The notes beneath the pieces are model-generated. The model made no database searches. It was given only the letters and a program-made list of their open reading frames with translations, and had not been told where the DNA came from. DNA of 64,000 nucleotides from MWEI01 sp964600235 (GTDB taxonomy: Bacteria; Desulfobacterota; Desulfomonilia; UBA1062), in the NCBI GenBank assembly GCA_964600235.1, contig CAZRIV010000005.1, positions 124,001 through 188,000 of the forward strand, given 5' to 3'. The position numbers and the translations under genes are program-made. Positions 53,154-61,133 of this stretch are shown here, in pieces (the first letter of the stretch is position 1; every line of letters starts with the position of its first letter).

Positions 53154-53503
53154 TTGTGGCCTCCCTTACTGTCTCTCAATATCCAGGCCCGCAGAAACTC
53201 GTCCGAGGTGGTGGCCCCGATGCTGCAGGCGAGCTGGTCGCACGCGGTGATCCGCAGGATGTGAGCGCTCATGGTGAAATGCCGGTTCCACGATTCGGTG
53301 CCGAATAGAATGAGAGGGCTGCGCATGTGTCTGCAGACGACGGATGACTTGTCGGGCAGAAGGTCGGTCGCGAGCAGGAACCCTCCCAGGCCCAGCTCGA
53401 CTATCGTCCCGTACCCGCTCAGCGTTCCCCTGTCCATGCCCAGCTTCATCATAAAATGGGCGCGGGTGCGTACACGCTCACATGTCCTGCGCTCCTCAGT
53501 CAT
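53150..53503 (-). CDS. PilZ-like domain protein
   Basis: A 117-residue protein resembling a single PilZ domain. A basic RRTCERVRTR at the start corresponds to the RxxxR c-di-GMP loop, and VELGLGGFLLATD to the (D/N)xSxxG strand. The Asp/Ser of that second motif are replaced (ELGLGG), so cyclic-di-GMP binding is uncertain. Its ATG overlaps the preceding micro-gene by 8 nt. Rare cargo for a Mu-like early operon. Confidence 0.62.
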   Translation of the reverse strand: MTEERRTCERVRTRAHFMMKLGMDRGTLSGYGTIVELGLGGFLLATDLLPDKSSVVCRHMRSPLILFGTESWNRHFTMSAHILRITACDQLACSIGATTSDEFLRAWILRDSKGGHK

Positions 53504-53600
53504 TGTCGTCCCCGTTCAATATGCCGGCTCCCCTGATAAACAGGTAAACGGCTATCCCCGCAATGCAGACGCAGAGCGTTATGGGCAGCCAGGTCATCAT
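53496..53600 (-). CDS. 34-residue single-TM micro-protein
   Basis: A 34-residue peptide: MMTWLPITLCVCIAGIAVYL is a clean transmembrane helix, followed by a short GAGILNGDDND tail. Its ATGATG overlaps the stop of the upstream gene and its stop overlaps the start of the PilZ-like gene, so it is embedded in a chain of coupled genes. Function unknown; a membrane toxin or exclusion peptide is possible. Confidence 0.6.
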   Translation of the reverse strand: MMTWLPITLCVCIAGIAVYLFIRGAGILNGDDND

Positions 53601-54265
53601 CCGGCTATGCCCCTGAGCAGGTGCTCGGCCTCGCGGATCTTCTCCTCGATCTGCCGCACGGTAGTTTTCGGCACGAAGATTCCGCTGAAGTTGCGCTGCA
53701 GCGCCTTGATCTCGGCCGCATACTTCTGCGGGTCCGACTCGATGCGGGCGAGCCCCCTGGTGATGAGGCGCACAAATGCCGGCATGGGGTCGTTCTCGGG
53801 AGCGAGGTTCATGCGCTCGATGGCCTGGGCGCCTTCGGGCTCATCGAAACACAGCGTGAGCTGGTCTATGATGTCCACATAGGCCGCTTTGCGGCCCCGG
53901 CTCATCTTCATGAGCCCGGTCATAACCCTCTTGCGGCGCGCCTCATATACGGCCGCTTCCTCCTCCGGGCTCCCTGGCAGCCAGTAGCCGCCTCCGTTGC
54001 CTGGCATGGAGCAGATGGGCAGGAGATGCGTATTGATGAGATGGTTGGTGAGCTCCCGCACGTTGCGTTTTGCCTGCTCCAGGTCGCATCCGCCGAAGAC
54101 CCAACCGGCCAACGTGTTTGCGGGGATGGCGCTCTCGCGGCCCTGGCCCTGGCGCTGCAGTATGTCTATGCAGCGCTCCTCAATGGTTGTCAGCGTGGCG
54201 CTGTGTTCTCCGGCATCATTTATGCCCAGGTCGGCGTGGGTGATGGTGGTGTGGGAGTCCATCAT
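53597..54265 (-). CDS. Phage protein with winged-helix-like middle, unknown
   Basis: A 222-residue protein. The N-terminal part (ERCIDILQRQGQGRESAIPAN then VRELTNHLINTHLLPICSM) looks like a winged helix with a Gly-rich wing (GNGGGYWLPGSPEEE). The rest is helical, ending KTTVRQIEEKIREAEHLL. Coupled on both sides. Possibly DNA-binding; no family recognised. Confidence 0.65.
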   Translation of the reverse strand: MMDSHTTITHADLGINDAGEHSATLTTIEERCIDILQRQGQGRESAIPANTLAGWVFGGCDLEQAKRNVRELTNHLINTHLLPICSMPGNGGGYWLPGSPEEEAAVYEARRKRVMTGLMKMSRGRKAAYVDIIDQLTLCFDEPEGAQAIERMNLAPENDPMPAFVRLITRGLARIESDPQKYAAEIKALQRNFSGIFVPKTTVRQIEEKIREAEHLLRGIAG

Positions 54266-54897
54266 GCCTGCTCCCCGATGGGATAACTCCGTGCTAAGTC
54301 ATATATGATCTGCTCTTCAAATGTCCGGATCTGTTTCGCGGCCCTGTCTTCTATGCACTCGCGTAGACCCGGCACCAGCGAAAAATCAATAGAGGTAGGG
54401 GGTATGCCTCGGACAGGGGCCTGTTTGTGATCAGACTTCAGCTTTACGGGTTTCTTGGGTTTTCTTGTGCTTGGATATTTTTCATCCAAGGTCCCGTTTG
54501 CCCATAGCCGGCCATAGTCTTGATCACATAAGCCCCTGGCCTTGATAAGCTTGTGCTTCTTGCATTCCAGGCATATCCCCATCTTGGTCGGTTTGCCCAT
54601 AGCTGTTACCTCCTCTTTCTTCTCCACCGTGGCAGGTGCGGCCCCTGGTGTTTTCCGTCTTTCCTCCACCTCCCGGCAGAGGCGCTGCCATTCCGCGCAG
54701 CCCTCGCAAGCCATTGGCATATACCCGCTGGCCCGCATGCGCGCTCCCTCGGTCCCCGGCGGCAATGAAACCGAACCCCCCCCCAGCCTGGGTTTTGCCC
54801 GGTTGGCCGCGCATGCCTCGGGCGACAGGATGCTGCTGGTGCGATCGCACCGGAAGGTGTTGCGCTCTATCCAGTCCAGCTCTCTCGCTTTGTCCAT
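54262..54897 (-). CDS. Cys-rich phage protein with possible internal start
   Basis: A 211-residue protein. The first ~95 residues include ARELDWIERNTFRCDRTSS then ACEGCAEWQRLC. The second part starts at an internal Met (54600) preceded by GGAGGT at 7 nt. It has a zinc-finger-like CLECKKHKLIKARGLCDQDY motif seen in many small phage proteins. Two polypeptides may be made. Overlaps neighbours by 4 nt. Confidence 0.65.
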   Translation of the reverse strand: MDKARELDWIERNTFRCDRTSSILSPEACAANRAKPRLGGGSVSLPPGTEGARMRASGYMPMACEGCAEWQRLCREVEERRKTPGAAPATVEKKEEVTAMGKPTKMGICLECKKHKLIKARGLCDQDYGRLWANGTLDEKYPSTRKPKKPVKLKSDHKQAPVRGIPPTSIDFSLVPGLRECIEDRAAKQIRTFEEQIIYDLARSYPIGEQA

Positions 54898-54898
54898 G

Positions 54899-55321
54899 TC
54901 AGCACTCCGCATAGGGGGGCATTTCAAGGAAATGCTGCCTTGCGTAGGGCGGGTTGTATATCCAGACCACAGGGCCGCGGTGTGTATAAATGCAGTAGAA
55001 CTGGTCTGGCAGGTGTTTGCCCTGGCTGACCGCCTCATTGAATGCCGCCTGCATCCTGGCGTCGAGCTCGCGGAGGACCTGCAGCTCGCCGTCTGGATTC
55101 AGCGCGGGTCCGGGCTCGGGCTGTATGGCCTGCACCCGGCGATTGTAGGCCTCGACCTCCGGATCATCGCCGGCGCCGCCATCTTCAATGCCCCCTGTCG
55201 GATCTCGGTGGTCGCCTGCTTGCTCCTCCATGCGCCGGCCGTACGTCTGCAGCCCGCGCCAGGTCATGAATGCAACCATAGCCAGCAGGACCGTTTCCAG
55301 GATTGCCTGCCCCATGCTCAT
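54899..55321 (-). CDS. Small membrane-anchored phage protein
   Basis: A 140-residue protein with a single N-terminal transmembrane helix (QAILETVLLAMVAFMTW). It has a charged middle and a C-terminal part FYCIYTHRGPVVWIYNPPYA with many aromatics. The ATG overlaps the upstream stop (ATGA at 55321-55318), so a longer reading is rejected. Function unknown. Confidence 0.65.
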   Translation of the reverse strand: MSMGQAILETVLLAMVAFMTWRGLQTYGRRMEEQAGDHRDPTGGIEDGGAGDDPEVEAYNRRVQAIQPEPGPALNPDGELQVLRELDARMQAAFNEAVSQGKHLPDQFYCIYTHRGPVVWIYNPPYARQHFLEMPPYAEC

Positions 55322-55905
55322 TTCAGGCACTCCTTGCGCAACAGCGCCTCGACGGCCATAAGCGAGTTCCGGGCCGCGATCACGTCTCCGGCCTTCAGCT
55401 CGCGCATCATTTTCCACCCGGCCGACATGGCCTCCTGGATGGCCCGTTCCGTCCTGTTCATGCCCATCCGCACATACGGAGCCCGGTTTTGATCCATGCC
55501 GGGCTTGATCCGGTAGCGGAACCGCTTCTTCTCGTCACGGCCCAACACATCCAGAACCCCCTGCTTGTTCAGTTCCCGGATATATCTCTTGCAATAATCA
55601 AGAGATGCGCCCGAATACATGGCAATATCCCAGATGCTGAACACCTTGCTCAGCCGCATGGCGCGCCAGGCCTTTTCCAGCAGCTCCTGCGGCCGTAACG
55701 GGTCCGGGTCGCGCACAAACTCGTAGACGACCCCGGTGATGCCCATGCCGGCGGACTCTCTCAGTGCGCCCTTCCTGACCAGGAGCGCCATCTGCGTATC
55801 GAGCGTCTGCTTGTCTGTAATGCCCAACGCCCGCCGGCACTGCTCCACGGATGAGCACCCCATGCCGCGGAAATAGTCGAGGACCAGGTCGGCCAGTGGG
55901 CTCAT
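55318..55905 (-). CDS. Winged-helix DNA-binding-like protein after MuB
   Basis: A 195-residue protein with a helix-turn-helix-like middle (SKVFSIWDIAMYSGASLDYC, then YIRELNKQGVLDVLGRDE) suggesting DNA binding. An N-terminal helical unit (SSVEQCRRALGITDKQTLD) also looks like an HTH. The ATG overlaps the MuB stop. A candidate regulator of middle or late transcription. Confidence 0.68.
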   Translation of the reverse strand: MSPLADLVLDYFRGMGCSSVEQCRRALGITDKQTLDTQMALLVRKGALRESAGMGITGVVYEFVRDPDPLRPQELLEKAWRAMRLSKVFSIWDIAMYSGASLDYCKRYIRELNKQGVLDVLGRDEKKRFRYRIKPGMDQNRAPYVRMGMNRTERAIQEAMSAGWKMMRELKAGDVIAARNSLMAVEALLRKECLK

Positions 55906-56612
55906 TTCTTCTGCTCCGGTATCACCTGCAGCACGGCCGCGCGGGCTGCATCCGCCGAGATGGTCTTGGTGGAGTTTGCCCGGGCCACGATTTCGGCTGT
56001 GGAGAGAGTGAGCTCGATGAGCCGTATGTCGCCGCCCGTGGCTTTCTGCAGCACGTCGGCGGAGTCGCCCGGCACCTGCAGGTCGAATGCCTCGCGGGCG
56101 AAGCCGGTGATGTCGGTGGTGGTCATGGGCTGGAATTCCATGACGGCGCAGCGCCTGGACCAGACCCTGCGGTCGCGGTTCATCATGTGGGGCAGAGCCT
56201 CCTCTCCGATGAGCACCCAGGGAACCCGGGCGATCTTGCAGAGGTCGCGAACCGTCTCCAGCAGGCGGGGGCCGATGAGGTCGGCCTCGTCGAGGATCAC
56301 CGGGACCCTGCGCTCGTTGGCCAGGTCGATGATGGCATCGAACGCCGCCTTCTTGCGCCTGGGGATGTTCTCCTTGGGCAGGCCGTAGGCGGTGAGTATG
56401 TCCTGATACATCCACAGCACGCTCCAGTCGCGCAGCGATTCCACCAGCACGCAGTCGTTCTGGGTGGCGTACCACCTGGACGTGCGGGACTTGCCGCGGC
56501 CGGCGCGGCCGAAAACGAGCGCCAGCGAATCTGTGCCCATGCGGTTTTCCACCTGCTTCATGGTGGCGACAAACCGCCTGACATTGTCGGTCATGACGAA
56601 TACCGGCTTCAT
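55902..56612 (-). CDS. MuB-like target-DNA ATPase
   Basis: A 236-residue AAA+ ATPase. Walker A is GRAGRGKS (35-42), Walker B is VILDEAD (D108/E109). An Arg-rich sensor region (NRDRRVWSRR) follows. In Mu, MuB binds target DNA and stimulates the transposase. Shorter than Mu MuB because the N-terminal DNA-binding HTH is absent, as in BcepMu- or B3-type phages. 12 bp after MuA. Confidence 0.92.
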   Translation of the reverse strand: MKPVFVMTDNVRRFVATMKQVENRMGTDSLALVFGRAGRGKSRTSRWYATQNDCVLVESLRDWSVLWMYQDILTAYGLPKENIPRRKKAAFDAIIDLANERRVPVILDEADLIGPRLLETVRDLCKIARVPWVLIGEEALPHMMNRDRRVWSRRCAVMEFQPMTTTDITGFAREAFDLQVPGDSADVLQKATGGDIRLIELTLSTAEIVARANSTKTISADAARAAVLQVIPEQKK

Positions 56613-56624
56613 CGAGCCTCCTCT

Positions 56625-58901
56625 CTAGTGCATTTGTGCGGCATGGCAATCCTCGCCGTGCTGCTGGATAATCCCGTCATAGTAAGGCTTCAGCATAAGA
56701 TACTGCTTGCTCTGCTCGTATTCCGCCATAAGGCTGAGCTGGCCCTCGGTGAGCTGCTCTCCGGCCAGCCTGGACCTGAGGTGGTGTTCGTAGGCGTCGC
56801 CCTCATTGATGAACCGCACCTTGGGCTGGGCATCCAGGTGGATCACCTCGACCTTGGCGGCCTCGGTCTCGATGTGCTCGATCTCCGCTGGGGTGAGGTC
56901 CGATTGCAGGGCCGCGATCTGCTCGGCCGGCGCGGCATCCGGGATGGTCAGCCAGGGCACGCGCTTCGCGGCCTGCCTCCAGGAGGACTCGGTCTCCTTC
57001 TTGAGGCGCTTCTGGTCGGCCAGCTTCTGTCTGAGCGTCTCTCGATCGAGTTTGGTGCCCTGGGCCGCCAGCGGATGCACCAGGCTGACAGGCAGGGCCG
57101 AGCACAGGAACGTGGTGCCGTCTGCTGTATAAACATGGACATAGGCCATGTCGAGCATGTCGTAGCGCACCAGTACCGGTGACCGGTACCCGTATAGGGC
57201 ATCGTCATAGTAGTGCTGGCCGAGCAGGGTGATGCCGTTGCGGTGGACGTGCTTGATCTCTTCAGTCATCATGAGGTCGCGGAGCTGCTCTTCGTCCACG
57301 CCGGACCCCTTGCCTGCGTCCCATATGTCGCCCGGCTTCTGTCCCTTGATGCCGGAATGCGGCCGGTTGGCGTATTCTTCCCATGCCCATGTCCGGATGA
57401 TCTGCTGTGCTTCCTGGACGGTGGGCACATGGGGGTTGTGCAGCTGTTTATGCAGGCGTTCGTTGCGGTGCATATGCGCCGGCTTATCGGGTATGGAGGC
57501 GCCGGAATAGCTCGGTATCAGGCGTTCCAGCTCGTTGAACGTGCCGAAAAACCTCTCCACCACCTTGGCCTTGGCGTTGTACGGCTTGGCGAAGTGGGTG
57601 TCGATGCCAAGCCTGGCATAGAGGCCGCGGATCCCGGCCTGCTCGAAGTCGGTTTTCGCGGTATCATCGGTGAAAACCTTTGCCCTGAAAGCCTTGCCGT
57701 TATCGAGATAGACGGCGCGCGGCATCTTGCCCAGGGCGCGGATGGCCCGGCGGAGCGCCGCGTGTATGGTCTGGATGTTTTCGGAGAACATGATGTACCA
57801 CCCGGCCGGGAAGCGACTGGCCCAGTCGAAGAACATGAGCAGTGTGGCGCGCCCTGGGCGCCCGGTGAACGGGTTGATAATCTGGAAGTTGAGCGGATGG
57901 CCGTCGGCCACGAGCACGTCTCCCACTGCCAGTGCGGATATGTCGCGTTCGAGGTAGGGCAGGGTCTTTTCGGTAAGAGCCTTCTCGCCCTCCCGGGCGA
58001 ATACCCACTTGTCGTAGTTGGCGGAGCGCCAGTCGAGCAGCGCCCTGCGCATGGTGGCGTCCGATGCCGCGGTCGGGATACACCGCTGCTCCAGTTCCTT
58101 CCTGGCCCAGCGGATCACCTGGGAGACACGCAGCCGGTTCGGATGCAGGGCGAACTTGAGCATGGTGTCCATCTCTTCCGTGCTCACCAGCCGCTTGCCC
58201 CTGCGGTGCTGGCCGTATTTCTCGGCCAGGACGGTCATGTCGTAGCCGCTTTGCTCGAGCCGGCGGCACCACTTGTCGAGAGTCTTCATGGCCACGTCGC
58301 CCAGGGCTGCATATATAATAGGATACGAAACCCCGGCATTGTACTGCTCGACGAACGCGGTAAGGGAGTCCTGCCGCGTTATCGCCCCCATCGGCCGGCG
58401 GGCGCGCAGGTACTCCATGCACAGGTCGTATCTGGCGGCCGCGGTGCGGTTCTGTTGTGGGGTAAGGCCCAGGCATATGGCCGATGTCGTCTCGGTTGTG
58501 AAAAAAGCACCGGGCGCAGGCCGATCCTGCGCCCGGTCATTGAGGAGGTTTCCGCCAGCGATAGGCGGACTACTGATGACCGTTGCATCTGAGTCGGGTA
58601 TTTCGGTGGAGCTATTCAGCGCCGCTTCGCGCGCGGGATCATCGTCCAGGTGCCCGTCTCTTGCTGTCATGTTGATCGTTTGCAGCGACGCCGAATACCG
58701 CCTCCGAATGTCGAGGGGGAGACCGGAGAGAGGGTAAAAGCGGATATTATTGCCAGGGTGCATTTCTTCGACATAGGGCCAACTTTCGCGCTGAGCTCTT
58801 TTCTCAACAGATCTTTTGCCCCGCCCCATTAGTTTCGAAAGCTCTCTGTGGGAGAGAAATGTCTCATAGCTATTTTGATATGGAACGAGGTGGAGGCCCA
58901 T
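56625..58901 (-). CDS. MuA-like DDE transposase
   Basis: A 758-residue transposase. An N-terminal winged helix (SHRELSKLMGRGKRSVEKRA) matches MuA domain I-alpha. Further DNA-binding helical domains precede the catalytic core with D333 (VLVADGHPLNF), D400 (VYLDNGKAF) and E449 (KVVERFFG). A C-terminal MuA domain (SGIKGQKPGDIWD; beta-barrel YRSPVLVRYD) and a MuB-contact tail (MAEYEQSKQYLMLKPYYD) complete it. It should cut at TGT/ACA ends and catalyse replicative transposition, binding the repeats at 22666 and 60946-61158. Confidence 0.96.
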   Translation of the reverse strand: MGLHLVPYQNSYETFLSHRELSKLMGRGKRSVEKRAQRESWPYVEEMHPGNNIRFYPLSGLPLDIRRRYSASLQTINMTARDGHLDDDPAREAALNSSTEIPDSDATVISSPPIAGGNLLNDRAQDRPAPGAFFTTETTSAICLGLTPQQNRTAAARYDLCMEYLRARRPMGAITRQDSLTAFVEQYNAGVSYPIIYAALGDVAMKTLDKWCRRLEQSGYDMTVLAEKYGQHRRGKRLVSTEEMDTMLKFALHPNRLRVSQVIRWARKELEQRCIPTAASDATMRRALLDWRSANYDKWVFAREGEKALTEKTLPYLERDISALAVGDVLVADGHPLNFQIINPFTGRPGRATLLMFFDWASRFPAGWYIMFSENIQTIHAALRRAIRALGKMPRAVYLDNGKAFRAKVFTDDTAKTDFEQAGIRGLYARLGIDTHFAKPYNAKAKVVERFFGTFNELERLIPSYSGASIPDKPAHMHRNERLHKQLHNPHVPTVQEAQQIIRTWAWEEYANRPHSGIKGQKPGDIWDAGKGSGVDEEQLRDLMMTEEIKHVHRNGITLLGQHYYDDALYGYRSPVLVRYDMLDMAYVHVYTADGTTFLCSALPVSLVHPLAAQGTKLDRETLRQKLADQKRLKKETESSWRQAAKRVPWLTIPDAAPAEQIAALQSDLTPAEIEHIETEAAKVEVIHLDAQPKVRFINEGDAYEHHLRSRLAGEQLTEGQLSLMAEYEQSKQYLMLKPYYDGIIQQHGEDCHAAQMH

Positions 58902-58903
58902 AT

Positions 58904-59347
58904 TTATCTCTTTATCCCTGCGGACACTTCTAGCCTGAGAATCTCTGCATCGAGTTCGCGTCTTCGCTGTGTCAGTTTGGCCAGTTTCACCAGCTTGCCA
59001 TCCTCTGGGCTGATTACCTCATGACCTAGGGGGGCAAGTAATACTTTGAACGGCTCTACACTCTGGGTTGCTACGCAGAAGGCTGGCAGGTGCTCGGCGC
59101 GCAGGCCGTAATCCTGGTTATTACTGGTGTATTTGTCCAGCATATCCTTGCTGATGGCCCGACCGACGAGCTCGCTGATCTTTGCGGCCACTATGTAGCG
59201 GGAATCGGAGGTCAATGCCCTAACGGCCTTCTCGAGGCTATCCCGAAATAACATGCTCACATCCAAAGGTCCTTCTGTTATCTGGTTGTCAAACAGCTTC
59301 TGCTGGACTGACATAAGACCGGTCAAATCTTTTCTCCTAGTTGACAT
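58904..59347 (-). CDS. Unknown phage regulator between Ner and MuA
   Basis: A 147-residue helical protein (SVQQKLFDNQITEGPLDVSM, ISKDMLDKYTSNNQDYGLRA, then LTQRRRELDAEILRLEVSAG). ATG 59347 follows GAGGGGG at 6 nt. The middle (SKDMLDKYTSN.. LRAEHLPAFC) resembles the DNA-binding, XRE-less regulators seen at this position in B3-like phages, but no family is certain. The stop is 2 bp before MuA. Confidence 0.68.
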   Translation of the reverse strand: MSTRRKDLTGLMSVQQKLFDNQITEGPLDVSMLFRDSLEKAVRALTSDSRYIVAAKISELVGRAISKDMLDKYTSNNQDYGLRAEHLPAFCVATQSVEPFKVLLAPLGHEVISPEDGKLVKLAKLTQRRRELDAEILRLEVSAGIKR

Positions 59348-59367
59348 AGACAACCCCCTCGAATCTG

Positions 59368-59373
59368 ATTATA
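59368..59373 (-). promoter_or_regulatory. Possible early promoter -10 element
   Basis: The minus strand contains TATAAT within a TTTTAATATAATCAG context, 21 bases upstream of the start of the gene at 58904. The best -35 match, CTGACG, is only 14 bp away, so this is a weak call. Confidence 0.3.
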
Positions 59374-59461
59374 TTAAAAGTATAGGGCGTCAGTGTTGCC
59401 GCACCGCCGCCCAGGAGAAGAAAGGAGGATCTTAACTGATAGAAAGGTGAGGGCTTAGTCA

Positions 59462-59671
59462 TCAGGAAGCTTTCCTTCTGGGCTCAGAACCCCAGAGTTT
59501 TTTATAGGGTATGCCCAACTGTTCAGCGATATACTTTTCCACACGGCGTGATCGCCCTCGGCGTGCAATGATGATGGATACGGTGGCCCCGGATATTTTC
59601 AGGGCTCGGGCAATCTTGGTTTGGGGTATTCCATGTTCGACTAACAGCGCTTTAATTTTGTGAGGAGTCAA
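59462..59671 (-). CDS. Ner-like/Nlp winged-helix regulator
   Basis: A 69-residue helix-turn-helix protein (HGIPQTKIARALKISGATVS, then YIAEQLGIPYKKLWG) of the Ner/Nlp type. In Mu, Ner shuts down repressor and early transcription to favour lytic growth. TTG 59671 is the start; GAGG lies 9 nt upstream. It faces the repressor gene across 52 bp. Confidence 0.82.
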   Translation of the reverse strand: MTPHKIKALLVEHGIPQTKIARALKISGATVSIIIARRGRSRRVEKYIAEQLGIPYKKLWGSEPRRKAS

Positions 59672-59723
59672 TTATTGTGACCTCAACATTTATTTATTTA
59701 GACTATAAGTTGAGCTGAATACT
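59672..59723. promoter_or_regulatory. Lysogeny/lytic switch operator region
   Basis: The 52-bp gap between the divergent Ner-like and repressor genes is AT-rich. It carries an inverted repeat CTCAAC (59682-59687) / GTTGAG (59709-59714) with 21 bp between arms. Both promoters must lie here, so this is the probable operator for one or both regulators. Confidence 0.55.
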
Positions 59724-60290
59724 ATGTCAACCATAAATTACGCTGAACTTAGTTCTCGCATCAAGAAAATACGTAGCGATGCGGACTTAAATAAAAATAA
59801 GTTCGCTAAATCATTAAAGATATCTCCTACTTTTATTGGAGATATAGAATCAGGGAAAAATAAAAAAATAAGTCCTTCTTTAGCTAGGCTTATATCAATA
59901 CAATACGGATTCAGTGAGAAATGGATTCTATCAGGTGAAGGTGTAATGAAGCTCCAAGCTCCTATACCTCCAGCTTCTGAAGCAGCTCAAAAAGTCTCAT
60001 CCGCCATCACTATGGCTCTGCGGGTTCTTAGTTCCGATACATCTTATGCTGATGCCCTTTATCTAAACATTGTTCATTTTGATCGCGCAATTCAAGCCGA
60101 AAAACAACAAACGATAGATGCGACGCGTTTATCTACGCTTGAGAATCAAGTGGCTGAGCTCGCCCAACAGGTCAAAGCTTACCAGGAGGAAAATAGATAT
60201 TTAAAACAACTCCGGTCTTCGGAAGAGGAATCTGCCCTCATAGACGCGAGCTCAGGGTTAGATCAGACCTCTTCCCCGAAGACCAAGTGA
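59724..60290 (+). CDS. XRE-family prophage repressor
   Basis: A 188-residue repressor. The N-terminal HTH is LNKNKFAKSLKISPTFIGDI then ESGKNKKISPSLARLI. A C-terminal coiled coil (LENQVAELAQQVKAYQEEN) probably makes oligomers. No LexA-type peptidase Ser/Lys is visible, so it would not be cleaved by RecA like lambda CI. DNA here is clearly AT-richer than the rest of the prophage. It is transcribed away from the lytic operon, as for Mu c. Confidence 0.85.
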   Translation: MSTINYAELSSRIKKIRSDADLNKNKFAKSLKISPTFIGDIESGKNKKISPSLARLISIQYGFSEKWILSGEGVMKLQAPIPPASEAAQKVSSAITMALRVLSSDTSYADALYLNIVHFDRAIQAEKQQTIDATRLSTLENQVAELAQQVKAYQEENRYLKQLRSSEEESALIDASSGLDQTSSPKTK

Positions 60291-60339
60291 TTATTATTTA
60301 TTAATTACCCTAATATAATAAGGTATAGGAGGTGTTTAA

Positions 60340-60636
60340 ATGGTGTTCGTATGGTTTTTGCTATGGATCATTTTAAGTTTTGTTGTGGCTCATCTTGCTG
60401 AAAAAAAAGGGAGGTCGGTTGGTGGATATCTTCTCCTCTCATTAATTCTTAGTCCAGTGATAGGTTTACTGTGTTTGTTGGCTGCAGGAGAAAATAAGGA
60501 GCGCCTCGAACTTAACGGCCTCCATGATGGATCATTAAAAAAATGTCCTAATTGTGCTGAATTGATTAAAAACGAGGCTCGCGTTTGTCGATTTTGCAAT
60601 AAAGAATTTTGGATTGAGGCGGCGCCTAAAGAATAG
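60340..60636 (+). CDS. Two-TM zinc-ribbon membrane protein in lysogeny module
   Basis: A 98-residue protein. Two transmembrane helices (VWFLLWIILSFVVAHL; GGYLLLSLILSPVIGLLCLL) are followed by a zinc ribbon CPNC ... CRFC. AGGAGG lies 7 nt before ATG 60340. It sits downstream of the repressor and is likely expressed in the lysogen. The architecture would suit a superinfection-exclusion or stress-membrane protein (inference). AT-rich like the repressor. Confidence 0.75.
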   Translation: MVFVWFLLWIILSFVVAHLAEKKGRSVGGYLLLSLILSPVIGLLCLLAAGENKERLELNGLHDGSLKKCPNCAELIKNEARVCRFCNKEFWIEAAPKE

Positions 60637-60945
60637 CAATTGTGTATGGGAAATACTTTGCCCATTCAAATATAACGAACACTAATTATAGCATTTGTTA
60701 TATTTATAGTATCTTCCCCTATTTTGTGAAAATTAATTTTTTTTCGTTTCGCGCTGTTTCGCGCTGCGCATCATTGAACGTTGTTTACACCCGATTTCAA
60801 TTCAATTATGCGTCAACAACCCTGTTTGAATTAACTGCTCAAGTTCTTGCCTGCCACAATCCTTACTCTATCTCTAAATCTGCTCTTAGCGCCATCCTTC
60901 TCCTCGTAGCCTACGCACATTCACCTCGCCCAGGGCGGGTACTCT
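60637..60945. other. AT-rich non-coding left end of the prophage
   Basis: No convincing gene. A plus-strand open frame through 60642-61109 overlaps the transposase-site repeats, has no ribosome site and a composition unlike a protein, so I reject it. A weak hairpin (ATGGG/CCCAT, about 60648-60665) follows the zinc-ribbon gene. A direct repeat of TTTCGCGCTG occurs near 60757-60777. Confidence 0.5.
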
Positions 60946-61000
60946 TGCTCCGAGTATCTGCAAAAAACCCAGCGCGTAATTTTTGCAGATACCTGGAGCA
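60946..61000. repeat. Inverted pair of end repeats (L3, L2)
   Basis: Two copies in inverted orientation. 60946-60964 reads TGCTCCGAGTATCTGCAAA on the plus strand (identical to the internal copies). 60982-61000 reads TTTGCAGATACCTGGAGCA (2 mismatches). Together they make a 19-bp dyad with a 17-bp centre. Likely transposase subsites 158-213 bp inside the terminus. Confidence 0.82.
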
Positions 61001-61133
61001 AATAAACTGCCAGAATGTGAAAGAATGTAATTTTCAGAAACCTTATTTAGACTGGCTCAGGGAGCTATTTTGTATGGCAATTGTCTGGTATAAGTCTGTA
61101 CCGATCTAGGCACCACCACTACAGCATAACCCT

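Noticed and set aside
59337..59462. A 41-codon minus-strand frame whose ATG overlaps the Ner-like stop
   Set aside because: It overlaps the start of the next gene and its probable promoter, and its sequence looks like translated leader; too little support.
60642..61109. A 155-codon plus-strand open frame near the prophage end
   Set aside because: It runs through the inverted transposase-site repeats, lacks a ribosome site and has a composition unlike a protein.
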